46,134 nt of DNA from Clostridium sp. 1001271B_151109_B4. GTDB lineage: Bacteria; Bacillota; Clostridia; Clostridiales; Clostridiaceae. Made by a program: the position numbers and the translations under genes. This document shows, piece after piece, positions 16,271 through 25,385 of this stretch. Under the pieces are notes generated by a model. The model did no database searches, was not told the origin of the DNA, and saw only the letters and a program-made list of their open reading frames with translations. Each line of letters starts with the position of its first letter. The stretch's first letter is position 1. The stretch spans positions 221,604-267,737 of the forward strand of contig NZ_JADPBQ010000001.1 of the NCBI RefSeq assembly GCF_015670405.1. Direction: 5' to 3'.

Positions 16271-17656
16271 TTATTTTTTTGTTAGTGTAAATTTATCTAT
16301 ATCATAATATCCCCAACTATTTTGTAATTTAACCTTATTTTCTCCTGAATTTAAGTATACTGTTTCCAAGTATGCATCGGTAAAACTTGATGATTGACTT
16401 AATAATTTATCTCCATAATTATTATTATTTATATATAAAGTAGTATACTTATCTCCATATTCTGAAGCATATTGTAAGTTAATATGGTATTCTCCAGGAG
16501 TTTCAATATTAAACGTGACTTCTACACTATCATAACTATTATTAAATCCAGTTACATAACCATTTCCAGAATATCCTGAACGACTTGTACTTGTTTCCAC
16601 GCCATTTAAGTCTCCATTTTCAGCTTCTATTACTAATTTATTTGTAGTAGAACCATTAAATACTGAACAAATTTTTGAAGTATTCTTTAATCCATTTGAA
16701 TGATTTAATAAAATATTTCCCCATTCTGTTAATGAACTACCAGACCAATCAGTTGAAATATCTAGGTATTTCCATGAGTCTCCATTTCCATACCATGACC
16801 ATCCAATATATCCCACAGATTTTTCTTGTGAATAATTCATTATAGTATTTTCATCAACATCACCATCTGTATGCTTTAAACCAAATTCTCCAATACATAA
16901 AGCTAAACCTTGATTAATTACATTATCTATATTTGATTTTACTGTATTTGAGTCACCACCAGCGTATTCATACATGTGTATAGAAAACATAGTATTTTTC
17001 TCTGGATCAGAATTAAATACTTCTTTACCATAATCATGAACAGATTTTGGATATTGCCCCCAACCAGCACAGTCAACCATTAATGTATTTTTTATACCTG
17101 CATCTCTTAATTTCTTAATCGCACTTTTATATCCATTGGACCAGCCTTCTCCATCCCAAGTACCATACCATTCATTCGCTATATTAATTATAACTGTATC
17201 TTCTTTGCCAATTATTGCATCCTTTATATCAATCCAATAGTTTACTGCATTATCTAATGATGAATAATTATCTAATCCAGTAGTATCATGTACATCTAAA
17301 ACAGCAATCATTTTATTTTCTTCACATAAAGAAATTATATTTTTTACAGTATTAATATCATCATACCCCCAAGTTTCACCATCCCCAAGTGCAACTCTTA
17401 CTGTATTTGCTCCTGTATTTGCAATTGCAGGAATTGCTATGTTTTCTTGACCTTTATACCATGCGTGTGCATGATTAATTCCTCTCATTACAAACTCATT
17501 CCCATTTGCATCATACAATTTACTTCCCCTAATTTTAAATCCATTTACTGCTGTAGATGCAGATGTTGTAATAGGTGTTATCATTGAAATTATGTGTACT
17601 AATACAATCACTCCAGCTATAATAGATTTTTTGAAATTTTTAATAAATTTACTCAT
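16271..17656 (-). CDS. secreted GH5 beta-mannanase with C-terminal CBM
   Basis: A 461-residue exported glycoside hydrolase. Residues 1-35 form a Sec signal peptide (basic KNFKK, hydrophobic core, cleavage near TSAST). Residues about 39-330 are a GH5 barrel with the subfamily 8 mannanase pattern: LYDANGNEFVMRGINHAHAWYK, INIANEWYGTW (acid/base Glu162), MFSIHMYEYAGG and CIGEFGLKHTDGDVDE (nucleophile Glu257). Residues about 340-461 form a beta-sandwich carbohydrate-binding module starting KLVIEAENGDLNG and ending DIDKFTLTKK, like CBM35/CBM6. It hydrolyses beta-1,4-mannan outside the cell. There is no dockerin or sortase signal, so it is probably free. It is monocistronic. Catalytic residues are intact, unlike the GH5 remnant 0.5 kb away. 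Confidence 0.93.
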   Translation of the reverse strand: MSKFIKNFKKSIIAGVIVLVHIISMITPITTSASTAVNGFKIRGSKLYDANGNEFVMRGINHAHAWYKGQENIAIPAIANTGANTVRVALGDGETWGYDDINTVKNIISLCEENKMIAVLDVHDTTGLDNYSSLDNAVNYWIDIKDAIIGKEDTVIINIANEWYGTWDGEGWSNGYKSAIKKLRDAGIKNTLMVDCAGWGQYPKSVHDYGKEVFNSDPEKNTMFSIHMYEYAGGDSNTVKSNIDNVINQGLALCIGEFGLKHTDGDVDENTIMNYSQEKSVGYIGWSWYGNGDSWKYLDISTDWSGSSLTEWGNILLNHSNGLKNTSKICSVFNGSTTNKLVIEAENGDLNGVETSTSRSGYSGNGYVTGFNNSYDSVEVTFNIETPGEYHINLQYASEYGDKYTTLYINNNNYGDKLLSQSSSFTDAYLETVYLNSGENKVKLQNSWGYYDIDKFTLTKK

Positions 17657-17682
17657 TCTATAATCCCCCTTAATTTTAGTAC

Positions 17683-17732
17683 GATTACAAGTAATTAATA
17701 TAATTTACACCTCCATAATATTATTTGTAATC
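17683..17732 (-). promoter_or_regulatory. inverted repeat upstream of the mannanase gene
   Basis: GATTACAA (17683-17690) and TTGTAATC (17725-17732) form widely spaced inverted 8-mers within 80 bp upstream of the mannanase start. They could be half-sites of a regulator, but no family can be named and chance is possible in AT-rich DNA. Confidence 0.25.
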
Positions 17733-17876
17733 ATTTACTAATTTTAAATTTATCCTAAACAAATTTCACTTTATATTTATAAAATACTAAAAATTGTTTA
17801 TATATGTTAAAATATGTATATTGTATAATGATTTTTTTCTTTAGTTTTTATAATTAGTTTAATATTTTAAAAGTAA

Positions 17877-17911
17877 AAAAGATGACTTCTAATAATTAGA
17901 AATCATCTTTT
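17877..17911 (-). terminator. terminator after oppA-like gene
   Basis: A 16-bp inverted repeat with one mismatch (17877-17892 and 17896-17911, core GATGACTTCTAA) has a 3-nt loop. It is followed on the minus strand by a T-run. Confidence 0.8.
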
Positions 17912-17918
17912 CTATTAA

Positions 17919-19598
17919 CTATTCTATATATGCACCTTGTAGGTAAACTGTTCCTAATACAGAAACTTGGATACCCTTAACATTTTCATTCCAACCCATA
18001 ACAGTTGTATAGTAGTAAATTGGAAGTATAGGCATATCATCCATTAAGATATCTTCTGCTTCTCTTAATTGTTCTTTTCTTTTATCTGGATCTGATTCAA
18101 CTTTTGCTGCTTCAATTAATGCATCGTATTCTGGATTGCTGTAACCTGAATCATTGTTACCACCACCAGTTACAAATAAATCTAAGAATGTCATTGGATC
18201 ACTATAATCCCCAATCCAACCTTGTCTTGCTATTTCATATCCACCTTGTTGTCTAGTATTTAAGAATACAGCCCATTCTTGATTGGCTAATTCTATATTA
18301 ATTCCAATTTTAGCAAGATTCTCTTGAACTATTTGGCAGATATCTTTATGAGCACCTTCTGAGTTATACATTAATTCTATTGTAGGAAGACCTTCACCAT
18401 TTTCATAACCAGCTTCTTTTAATAATTCTTTAGCTTTTTCTATATTTCCATCCATATCAGAAGGATCATAATATTCTTTATCTGCGAATTCAGTACCATC
18501 TGGATTATAGATACCTTCTGGTACAAAGCTATAAGCTGCAACTTGTTCAGCTTTACCAACATTGTCAATAATTTCTTGTCTGTCAATAGCTAAATTAATA
18601 GCTTGTCTTACTAATTTATTACTTAATGCTGTTTTTACATCTTCCGCCATATTATCTTGCTTACCAACGTTAATACCAAAATAATATGTTCCCAATTTAG
18701 GTGAAACATGAACTAAACCAGCTTCTTTACCAGGTTCAATTTCATTTGTTGGAACAGAGTTAACAACATCAAAATTTCCTGCTTGTAATTCTGAGTATGC
18801 TGTAGTGTCATCAGTTACAAGCTTAAAAGTTAATTTATCTAATTTAATACTATCCTTATTCCAATAATTTTCATTTTTTTCAAATACTAATTGATCTTTC
18901 ATATCCCATTGAACTAATTTAAATGCACCATTAGTTACATAAGTTTCAGGTTTTGTAGCCCATCCTTCTGGATCAGCACTAACAATATCTTCTCTTAATG
19001 GAGCATATGTTGGAAATGCTAATAATTGAGGAAAGTATGCTGTTGGAGCTTCTAAAGTTACTTCTAAAGTATAATCATCAATAACATTAATTCCTAATTC
19101 ATCAGCAGTTACTTCACCATTATAGTATTTTTCAGCATTTTTAATATAATATAATTGATAAGCATATTCTGCAGCATTTTCTTTAGTAAGTGCTCTTACC
19201 CAAGAGTACTTAAAGTTATCAGCTACAACTGGTTCCCCATCTGACCACTTACCATCTTTTCTTAACTTAATAGTATATACCAAACCATCATCTGATACTT
19301 CAACACTTTCAGCAGCACCTTCTACTGCATTATCATTTTCATCAAGTGTCATAATACATTCAAAAGCATTAAGAATAACTGTTGATGCTTCTGAAGCAGT
19401 ATTAATTGTAGGATCAATTGTTTCTGGATCAGCTCCTAAATTAAATACTAATTCTTGTTTAACTGTATCACTGGCACTACTATCGCCTTTACTTGAAGCA
19501 CTACCATTATTTGAGCTTCCACAGCCAATGAATAATGTTGTACTAATTGTTGCTGCCATTATAACAGCGCATAGTTTTTTTAGTTTTGAACTTTTCAT
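17919..19598 (-). CDS. oligopeptide ABC transporter substrate-binding lipoprotein
   Basis: A 559-residue extracellular solute-binding protein of family 5 (OppA-like). The N-terminus is a lipoprotein signal with lipobox TLFIGC, lipidated Cys26, then a Ser/Gly-rich linker. The mature part opens with LVFNLGADPETIDPTINTASEAS, followed by NAFECIMTLDENDNAVEGAAES and YTIKLRKDGKWSDGEPVVADNF, both OppA hallmarks. The C-terminal domain includes DYSDPMTFLDLF and the usual MDDMPILPIYYY. It captures peptides for an Opp permease, but no oppBCDF genes are in the window, so it is an orphan SBP. It has its own promoter with a leader of about 190 nt. Start chosen at ATG behind an AAAGGGGG site. Confidence 0.93.
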   Translation of the reverse strand: MKSSKLKKLCAVIMAATISTTLFIGCGSSNNGSASSKGDSSASDTVKQELVFNLGADPETIDPTINTASEASTVILNAFECIMTLDENDNAVEGAAESVEVSDDGLVYTIKLRKDGKWSDGEPVVADNFKYSWVRALTKENAAEYAYQLYYIKNAEKYYNGEVTADELGINVIDDYTLEVTLEAPTAYFPQLLAFPTYAPLREDIVSADPEGWATKPETYVTNGAFKLVQWDMKDQLVFEKNENYWNKDSIKLDKLTFKLVTDDTTAYSELQAGNFDVVNSVPTNEIEPGKEAGLVHVSPKLGTYYFGINVGKQDNMAEDVKTALSNKLVRQAINLAIDRQEIIDNVGKAEQVAAYSFVPEGIYNPDGTEFADKEYYDPSDMDGNIEKAKELLKEAGYENGEGLPTIELMYNSEGAHKDICQIVQENLAKIGINIELANQEWAVFLNTRQQGGYEIARQGWIGDYSDPMTFLDLFVTGGGNNDSGYSNPEYDALIEAAKVESDPDKRKEQLREAEDILMDDMPILPIYYYTTVMGWNENVKGIQVSVLGTVYLQGAYIE

Positions 19599-19627
19599 CT
19601 TATATTTGCCCCCTTTGTAATATATAT

Positions 19628-19650
19628 ATAAATTGCTTTAAGCAATTTAT
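19628..19650 (-). promoter_or_regulatory. palindrome in the oppA leader
   Basis: ATAAATTGCTT-T-AAGCAATTTAT is an 11-bp-arm palindrome 30 bp before the oppA-like start. It could be an operator or a small hairpin in the 5' leader. No T-run follows, so it is not a terminator. Confidence 0.35.
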
Positions 19651-19790
19651 CTCATTAAAATTATGAATTATATTAATTAAAAATCAATTTTTAATATTTT
19701 TGCATAATTATAAACTATGCTAATTTACTTACCGGTAAATTAAATACTAATTATTTACTGTTTAATTATTTATTGCTAATTTATAATTTA

Positions 19791-19818
19791 ATTATACTTG
19801 CTTTTTTTTCTTTGTCAA
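19791..19818 (-). promoter_or_regulatory. promoter of the oppA-like gene
   Basis: On the minus strand TTGACA (19813-19818), 16 bp, TATAAT (19791-19796). Both boxes are perfect. Transcription would start near 19784, giving a leader of about 185 nt. Confidence 0.8.
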
Positions 19819-19885
19819 AACATATAGTTAATATAAGTTATATTTTTTAATATATTCTTAACTATTTTTAAAAATTTCAATCAAT

Positions 19886-19972
19886 TTAACAATAGCTTTC
19901 AATTGCTTTAGTTAACGTTTTCGAAAGCTTATTTACAGACTTTCCGTAGTTAATCTGGGCATATCTATGCAT
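19886..19972 (-). other. 28-codon ORF in the long oppA-upstream gap
   Basis: The gap 19599-20290 holds the oppA promoter and leader and no recognised gene. Within it a minus-strand ORF of 28 codons begins MHRYAQINYGKSV and ends ESYC. Its composition is less AT-biased and more protein-like than the surroundings. No ribosome binding site precedes it and no homology is known to me. It may be a remnant, part of a dispersed repeat, or chance. An imperfect stem (20096-20109 with 20126-20139) lies further right. Confidence 0.25.
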
Positions 19973-20290
19973 TATTTTACAAGTTAAATTATTAAATCAA
20001 TAATTTTCTAACTACTTACTATTCACAAACAAATCCTTAAATCTATACCATTCTAGAAAAACTTTCTATTTGCAAGATTTCTTATTTTAATATGAAAAGT
20101 CTACAATTTATTATAAATACTTAACAAATTGTAAACTTTAAGTTACTATAATATTTTATCAATATTATCTTTTAAGCTTACTATTATTTAATAAGCAAGC
20201 TTTACTGATGCTTCTATATTAGTCTTTGCACAAAAATTATATTATTCATTTTTTAATATTTTTCATTAAAATTAAAATAAATAAATATAT

Positions 20291-20542
20291 TTAACTTTTT
20301 TTATTTACTTTACTCATTTTATTTAAAGCAGTAATAACTAATGCTGATATAATTACAATCCAAATAAAAAAATTACTAGCACCTAAGAAATTATTTCTTT
20401 CTTTCATATAAGTAAGAAAAGCTGAAATCTCAGCTTCTGAAAATATCAAATTTGTTTTAAAAATAATAGTATAAATAAGCATTATTATAATACCAGCTAT
20501 TAAAGTTTTTATAATTAATAATCTTTTCATCATTTCCCCCAA
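20291..20542 (-). CDS. small two-helix membrane protein
   Basis: An 83-residue protein with two predicted membrane helices (about residues 8-28 and 56-75) separated by a polar loop EAEISAFLTYMKERNN, and a basic C-terminus NKMSKVNKKS. Family is not recognised. The start could be Met1 or Met4/5 (MMKRLL); a GGGGGAAATGATG region carries the ribosome binding site. It sits alone with long gaps on both sides and a terminator for the next upstream gene close by, so it may be a free-standing unit. Function unknown. Confidence 0.6.
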   Translation of the reverse strand: MGEMMKRLLIIKTLIAGIIIMLIYTIIFKTNLIFSEAEISAFLTYMKERNNFLGASNFFIWIVIISALVITALNKMSKVNKKS

Positions 20543-20602
20543 ACAGAATTTTTTCTTATAATAATGTATGTATACAAAAGTATTTATATGTTTAGGATAT
20601 TA

Positions 20603-20639
20603 AAAACACATATAACACTATTCTGATTATATGTGTTTT
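20603..20639. terminator. terminator after 2H phosphoesterase gene
   Basis: A 13-bp perfect inverted repeat AAAACACATATAA / TTATATGTGTTTT with an 11-nt loop lies 10 bp past the stop of the 2H phosphoesterase gene. Confidence 0.7.
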
Positions 20640-20648
20640 ATAAATTAT

Positions 20649-21182
20649 TCAATTTTCTAATTTGTATTCTCTGTGTAAAACCCAAGTATTATTTTGCCAT
20701 TTATAGATACAAATATTATCAAACATACAATCAAAACAACAGGGAATCGTATTTACATAATCCCATAATTGCTTATATATTTTTTGTATTTTTTTTGAGC
20801 TTAAAGTAACATGAAAAATTTTATCTTTACCTTCATTATTTTTAAAATCTATATATGAAATAGTGCTAAGTTTATCTATAAGTTCATCATGTACTTTTTT
20901 TGCTTCTTTGGACATATTTACATCCATATATATTACTCTATTATCAAAATGATTATATCCATCTATTTTATAAGGTGTAGCTTTTTCTTTTTTACTTATT
21001 TCTTCTATACAATTTTCTAAATCAGTTATATTTTCGTTATATTCAAATGGTGCTTTTATTGTAAAATGTGCAGGTAATTTAGAAGATTTAGCTTTATATT
21101 TACTAAAGATATCTTTTCTTAAATTATTATTAAAATCTCCTGCAGTACCTTTTACAATGCTTACAATTACATATCTCATCAC
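20649..21182 (-). CDS. 2H phosphoesterase / 2'-5' RNA ligase family protein
   Basis: A 177-residue protein with the two His-x-Thr motifs that define the 2H superfamily: PAHFTIKAPF (residues about 38-47) and IFHVTLSSK (about 122-130). These two tetrapeptides supply the two catalytic histidines for cleaving 2',3'-cyclic phosphates or related RNA ends. The length fits the YjcG/LigT-like bacterial group. A C-terminal segment CIYKWQNNTWVLHREYKL is typical. Substrate unknown. ATG is preceded by AAAGGAAATAAAG. It is monocistronic. Confidence 0.85.
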   Translation of the reverse strand: MMRYVIVSIVKGTAGDFNNNLRKDIFSKYKAKSSKLPAHFTIKAPFEYNENITDLENCIEEISKKEKATPYKIDGYNHFDNRVIYMDVNMSKEAKKVHDELIDKLSTISYIDFKNNEGKDKIFHVTLSSKKIQKIYKQLWDYVNTIPCCFDCMFDNICIYKWQNNTWVLHREYKLEN

Positions 21183-21358
21183 TTTATTTCCTTTCTAATT
21201 TATTTTTAATATTTATTTTATGTTTTCATTTGCATTTTGTTTTTTATTTTATTCTCATTTACGAGTATATTATATAAGAGTGTTATGTTTATAAGAGAAA
21301 TAATTTTTAATATATTTTCATATAAATCAATAAAAGAGTATAATATGAAGGAGCTATT

Positions 21359-21596
21359 ATGCCGAATTTAACAACTCATATTAAGTGAACTTATTAATTC
21401 TATAGAAATATCTCCTAACAATTATGATTTTAATGATATATTAGCTATTAGCTTAAATAAATCACTTCATCTTTTAAATGATATTAGGTTTAAAAGTTTA
21501 ATTAGTCCACTTGAATTATCATGCCCAACTGTTATTGAAAATAGTAGTTATAATAAATTTTTATTAGAAGCCGCTAATAGATTTTATCTTCCTTAA
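21359..21596 (+). pseudogene. frameshifted small gene of unknown family
   Basis: An AAGGAG site and ATG (21359) start an ORF that ends at TGA after nine codons. The +1 frame is open from 21375 to the TAA at 21594-21596 and reads as a normal protein segment: SELINSIEISPNNYDFNDI, then SLHLLNDIRFKSLISPLEL and FLLEAANRFYLP. A one-base change near 21375-21385 would join the two into a protein of about 78 residues. A TATAAT precedes the ribosome binding site. It is either a small gene broken by frameshift or a sequencing error. The family is not recognised. Confidence 0.5.
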
Positions 21597-21612
21597 AAAG
21601 AATACCAAAAAT

Positions 21613-21645
21613 AAATAAGGCTGCCTTAAAAAGACAACCTTATTT
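21613..21645 (-). terminator. terminator of the hyd maturation operon
   Basis: A 15-nt stem with two mismatches (21613-21627 / 21631-21645, ends AAATAAGG / CCTTATTT) lies just past the hydF stop and is followed by a T-rich minus-strand tract. Confidence 0.75.
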
Positions 21646-21649
21646 TATA

Positions 21650-22843
21650 CTAATTGTTTTCAAATATTTCTAAGCTTCTATCTAAAATTCCATTTAAGTA
21701 AGCTAATACAACTCCATAATTTGTAATGGCTACTTTTTCTTTATTACAAATCTCAATTCTATTAACTATAGTTTTTCTATTAATCATACATCCACCACAG
21801 TGAATTATTAAATCATATTTATTAATATCTTCTGGAAAATCATGACCAACTTTAAATTCATAATTAAGTTTAGTACCAACATATTTATTAAGAAGTTTTG
21901 GAATTTTAATTCTACCTATATCTTCATGAGATACATTGTGGGTACAACTTTCACAAATTAGAATTTTAGAATCTTTATTTAAATCATTTATTTTTCTAGC
22001 TCCAGTAACAAATGATTTTAAATCTCCCTTATGATTAGCAAAAAGTATTGAAAAACCTGTTAATTTTATATTTTTAGGAACTATTTCACTTACTTTTTTA
22101 AATGCCTGAGAATCAGTTACTACCAAATCAACATCCTGTATATCTTCTAAAGCTGAAGCTAATTCTGTATCTCTAACTACATATGTTTTAATTCCATTAT
22201 CTAAACAATCTCTAATACATTGAACCTGTGGAAGAATAATTCTCCCCTTTGGTGCTTCTGAATCTATTGGAACTACTAATATGACCTTTCCTCCATAAGG
22301 AACTAAATTGCCTATTATAGGCATTTCATTTTCACTATCTTGTAGCTTTGCTACTAATTCATTTTTAAGTTCATCAATACCTTCTTTACTATAAGTAGAT
22401 ACAAACTTTGCTTCTTTATATTTACTTTTTAATTCATCAAGCTTTGATTTTTCGGTATCTTCTATTTTGTTAATAATCAACATATAAGGCATGTTATATT
22501 TTTTAAATTCTAACTTTATTTCTTTATAATCATTATCATCTATATTGTTTATATCCATCACATATAAAGCAAAATCAGTTCTTTTCATCATTTCCTTAGT
22601 TCTTTTTATTCTAAGTTTACCAACTTCACTTTTATCATCAAGACCGGCTGTATCTATAAATAAAACAGGTCCTAGAGGAATTAATTCCATTGCTTTAAAT
22701 ACTGGATCTGTTGTTGTTCCTGCTGTTTCTGATACAATTGCAATCTCTTGCCCACAAATACTATTTATTAAAGATGACTTGCCTGCATTTGTCTTCCCAA
22801 ATATAGCTATGTGTTTTCTATTAGCATTTGGTGTACTATTCAT
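21650..22843 (-). CDS. hydF: [FeFe]-hydrogenase H-cluster maturation GTPase HydF
   Basis: A 397-residue scaffold and delivery protein for the 2Fe subcluster of [FeFe]-hydrogenase. The GTPase domain has a P-loop GKTNAGKSS (residues 16-24), switch II DTAGLDD and G4 INKIED. The middle dimerization domain runs about 170-270. The C-terminal domain carries the Fe-S ligands: CESCTHNVSHEDIGR and HCGGCMINR, the C-x-H...HCxxC pattern of HydF. It is last in the operon after hydE and hydG (10-bp gap), so the three maturases are co-expressed. No hydrogenase structural gene is in the window. Confidence 0.96.
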   Translation of the reverse strand: MNSTPNANRKHIAIFGKTNAGKSSLINSICGQEIAIVSETAGTTTDPVFKAMELIPLGPVLFIDTAGLDDKSEVGKLRIKRTKEMMKRTDFALYVMDINNIDDNDYKEIKLEFKKYNMPYMLIINKIEDTEKSKLDELKSKYKEAKFVSTYSKEGIDELKNELVAKLQDSENEMPIIGNLVPYGGKVILVVPIDSEAPKGRIILPQVQCIRDCLDNGIKTYVVRDTELASALEDIQDVDLVVTDSQAFKKVSEIVPKNIKLTGFSILFANHKGDLKSFVTGARKINDLNKDSKILICESCTHNVSHEDIGRIKIPKLLNKYVGTKLNYEFKVGHDFPEDINKYDLIIHCGGCMINRKTIVNRIEICNKEKVAITNYGVVLAYLNGILDRSLEIFENN

Positions 22844-22852
22844 ACTTTCCTC

Positions 22853-24229
22853 CTAGATATAAATATCTCTTTTACCTTCCTTTAATTTTACTATTCCTTC
22901 AATGACAAAATTTCTTATTGCTTCATTATTAATTTTAATTATTTCCTCATTAACTAATCTTTCAGCTTTTTCACAGGTTTCTTTATCACCATAATCTAAT
23001 GCATATTCCATTAAAGTCATTAACGCATTTGGTTCACACATATTTTGAATTTCTCCACTTTTAGCTAACCCCATAAAAGTTTCACCAGTTCTACCCTTTC
23101 TATAACATGCTGTACAATAACTTGGAATGTATCCCTCATCTAATAACCAATTTAATACTTCTAATGGTGTTCTTTCATCTGAAGTCTTAAATTGTTCAAT
23201 ACTTTTTCCTTCTTCTCTTTGCTTATATCCACCTACTCCTGTTGAAGAACCAGAACTTACTTGGGTTACACCAAATTTAAGAGCATCTCTTCTCATTTCT
23301 TCATCTTCTCTAGTAGACATGATTATTCCTGTAAATGGTACTGCAATTCTTATAATTGCTACTACCTTTTTAAACATTTCATCACTTAAAAGATGTGGAA
23401 AATTCTCTAAAGTAACACCTTCAGCTTGCCTTATTCTTGGAACTGAAATTGTATGGAATCCAACTCCGAATTTTTTTTCAAGATGTTCATTGTGCATCAT
23501 TAATGATAAAACTTCAAATTTAGGATCAGCTAGTCCAAATAAAACTCCCCCACCAACATCTTCAATTCCACCTTCCATTGCTCTATCAAAAGCATTTAAA
23601 TGATATTCGTAACTTGATTTTAATGAATGTGGATGCATAATTTCGTATGTTGCTTTATGATATGTTTCTTGAAATAATATATAAGTTCCTATATTAGCTT
23701 CTTTAAGTTTTTTATAATTTTCAACTGTTGTTGCTGCAATATTTACATTAACTCTTCTAATATTTCCATTTTCATTTTGTGTTTTATAAATAGTATCAAG
23801 ACTTTCTAAAACATAATCAATTGGTGCATTTATAGGATCTTCTCCAAGCTCTAAAGCTAATCTTTTATGTCCCATCTTTTCTAATATTTTAACTTCTTCC
23901 CTTATTTCATCTTGTGTGAGCTTTCTTCTATTAAAACTATTACATTTTTTATAACCACAATAAACACAATTATTAACACAATAATCGCTTATATAAAGTG
24001 GCGCAAACAAAACTACTCTATTTCCATAAATTGATTTTTTTATTTCACCAGCTACATTAAACATTTCATTTAATAATTCTTTATCTTCTAATTGCAATAA
24101 AGCTGCAATATCCTTATGAGAAATACCCTTTTTTCCCCTTGCTTTATCTAAAATTTTTAAAACATCGTCCCTAGTAGCATTTTTACCATCTTCTAATAAT
24201 TTACAGACTTCTTCATGATTAATATACAT
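22853..24229 (-). CDS. hydG: [FeFe]-hydrogenase maturase HydG (radical SAM tyrosine lyase)
   Basis: A 458-residue radical SAM enzyme that splits tyrosine into p-cresol and dehydroglycine to supply CO and cyanide ligands on an Fe(Cys) synthon. The SAM cluster motif is CVNNCVYC (Cys84, 88, 91). The C-terminal auxiliary cluster motif is SYCTACYRKGRTGETFMGLAKSG...QNMC, the CX2CX22C pattern that separates HydG from ThiH. Other typical blocks are ELGEDP, FQETYHKATYEIMHP and STREDEEMRRDALKFG. It lies between hydE (11-bp gap) and hydF. Confidence 0.97.
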   Translation of the reverse strand: MYINHEEVCKLLEDGKNATRDDVLKILDKARGKKGISHKDIAALLQLEDKELLNEMFNVAGEIKKSIYGNRVVLFAPLYISDYCVNNCVYCGYKKCNSFNRRKLTQDEIREEVKILEKMGHKRLALELGEDPINAPIDYVLESLDTIYKTQNENGNIRRVNVNIAATTVENYKKLKEANIGTYILFQETYHKATYEIMHPHSLKSSYEYHLNAFDRAMEGGIEDVGGGVLFGLADPKFEVLSLMMHNEHLEKKFGVGFHTISVPRIRQAEGVTLENFPHLLSDEMFKKVVAIIRIAVPFTGIIMSTREDEEMRRDALKFGVTQVSSGSSTGVGGYKQREEGKSIEQFKTSDERTPLEVLNWLLDEGYIPSYCTACYRKGRTGETFMGLAKSGEIQNMCEPNALMTLMEYALDYGDKETCEKAERLVNEEIIKINNEAIRNFVIEGIVKLKEGKRDIYI

Positions 24230-24240
24230 AATCTATTCTC

Positions 24241-25377
24241 CTACCCTTTTTTTACTAAACTTATATTATCTAAATTTTCTTTAATAATTTTTTCTATTTT
24301 AATATTTTGATTTATATTATTAATTTCCTCTTCTGATAATACTAAGCTGTCACCTCTACTAATATTTAATTTGAAACCTGCTTTATTAATTCTTTTTTCT
24401 ATACAAGCTCTACATTCTGCTGCTTCATCACCAGTACATATTTTTCCATCATACAATGAATACTTTTCCCTAACATTTGTAGGTGAAAGATTTGGCATTA
24501 CAACATTTCCACCTGCTTTTAATCCTTTTTCTCTACCAAGAGGATCTATACTACCAAGTGCTGTTGTTGCCGGTAATAAAACTTTAGGTAACATTAATCT
24601 AACTAATGCTAGCATTGTAGTAGTTTTTTCTAATGTTCCACATTTTTCATTATAAAGAGGTGTATCTTGATGAGGAATAAATGGACCTATTCCGCACATA
24701 TGTGGATTTAATTCTTTTAAATATAACAAATCATTAACTAAATCATTATTTGTCTGGTTTGGAAGACCTACCATAAATCCAGCCCCTATTTGATAACCAA
24801 TCTTCTTTAAATTTTCAAGGCACATTCTTCTATTTTCAAAGCTAGAATTTGGATGTAAAGATTCATATAATTCTTTACTTGCTGTCTCATGTCTTAATAA
24901 ATATCTATCTGCACCAGCTTTAAACATCCTTTCATATGATTCATATGAACGTTCACCTAAAGATAAAGTAATTGCATTATATGGATATTTTTCTTTTATC
25001 TTTTTAATTATCTCAACCATTATTTCATCAGTAAAATATGGATCCTCACCACCTTGAAGTACAAATGTCTTATATCCTAATTTCTCTCCAAGCTCTGCAC
25101 ATTCTAATATTTGTTCAATACTAAGCCTATATCTATCTGCTTTATTATTTGATTTCCTAATACCACAGTATTTACAATCTCTACTACAGTAATTTGTAAA
25201 TTCTATAAGCCCTCTAATATAGACATTATTACCATAATTATTTAAAGCTATTTCATGAGACTTTTCTATTAAATACTCTTTATCTCTTATTGTTAAATTA
25301 TCTAATAAATAATTAAGTTCTTCTCTAGTTGCAGTATTTGTATTATATAGCTTGTCTATAATTTCTATAACACCCAT
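24241..25377 (-). CDS. hydE: [FeFe]-hydrogenase maturase HydE (radical SAM)
   Basis: A 378-residue radical SAM enzyme of the BioB-like class. The cluster motif is CSRDCKYCGIR (Cys64, 68, 71), followed by FVLQGGEDPYF and LSLGERSYESYERMFKAGADRYLLRHETA, both HydE-specific. It processes the HydG product on the way to the bridging dithiolate of the H-cluster. It is second in the operon, 8 bp after the TM1266-like gene and 11 bp before hydG. A GGTATGGGTG start region overlaps the end of the upstream ribosome binding site. Confidence 0.96.
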   Translation of the reverse strand: MGVIEIIDKLYNTNTATREELNYLLDNLTIRDKEYLIEKSHEIALNNYGNNVYIRGLIEFTNYCSRDCKYCGIRKSNNKADRYRLSIEQILECAELGEKLGYKTFVLQGGEDPYFTDEIMVEIIKKIKEKYPYNAITLSLGERSYESYERMFKAGADRYLLRHETASKELYESLHPNSSFENRRMCLENLKKIGYQIGAGFMVGLPNQTNNDLVNDLLYLKELNPHMCGIGPFIPHQDTPLYNEKCGTLEKTTTMLALVRLMLPKVLLPATTALGSIDPLGREKGLKAGGNVVMPNLSPTNVREKYSLYDGKICTGDEAAECRACIEKRINKAGFKLNISRGDSLVLSEEEINNINQNIKIEKIIKENLDNISLVKKG

Positions 25378-25385
25378 ACCTTTTA

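Noticed and set aside
19729..19738. Palindrome TTACCGGTAA upstream of oppA
   Set aside because: Ten bases only, no repeat of it nearby, and downstream of the mapped promoter; cannot be tied to a regulator.
19908..19928. AACGTTTTCGAAAGC resembling a catabolite-responsive element
   Set aside because: It departs from the cre consensus at several key positions and is not near a promoter.
23127..23603. 158-codon plus-strand ORF inside hydG
   Set aside because: It is the antisense of a strongly conserved gene, has no ribosome binding site, and its composition is Pro/Ser-rich as expected of a mirror frame.
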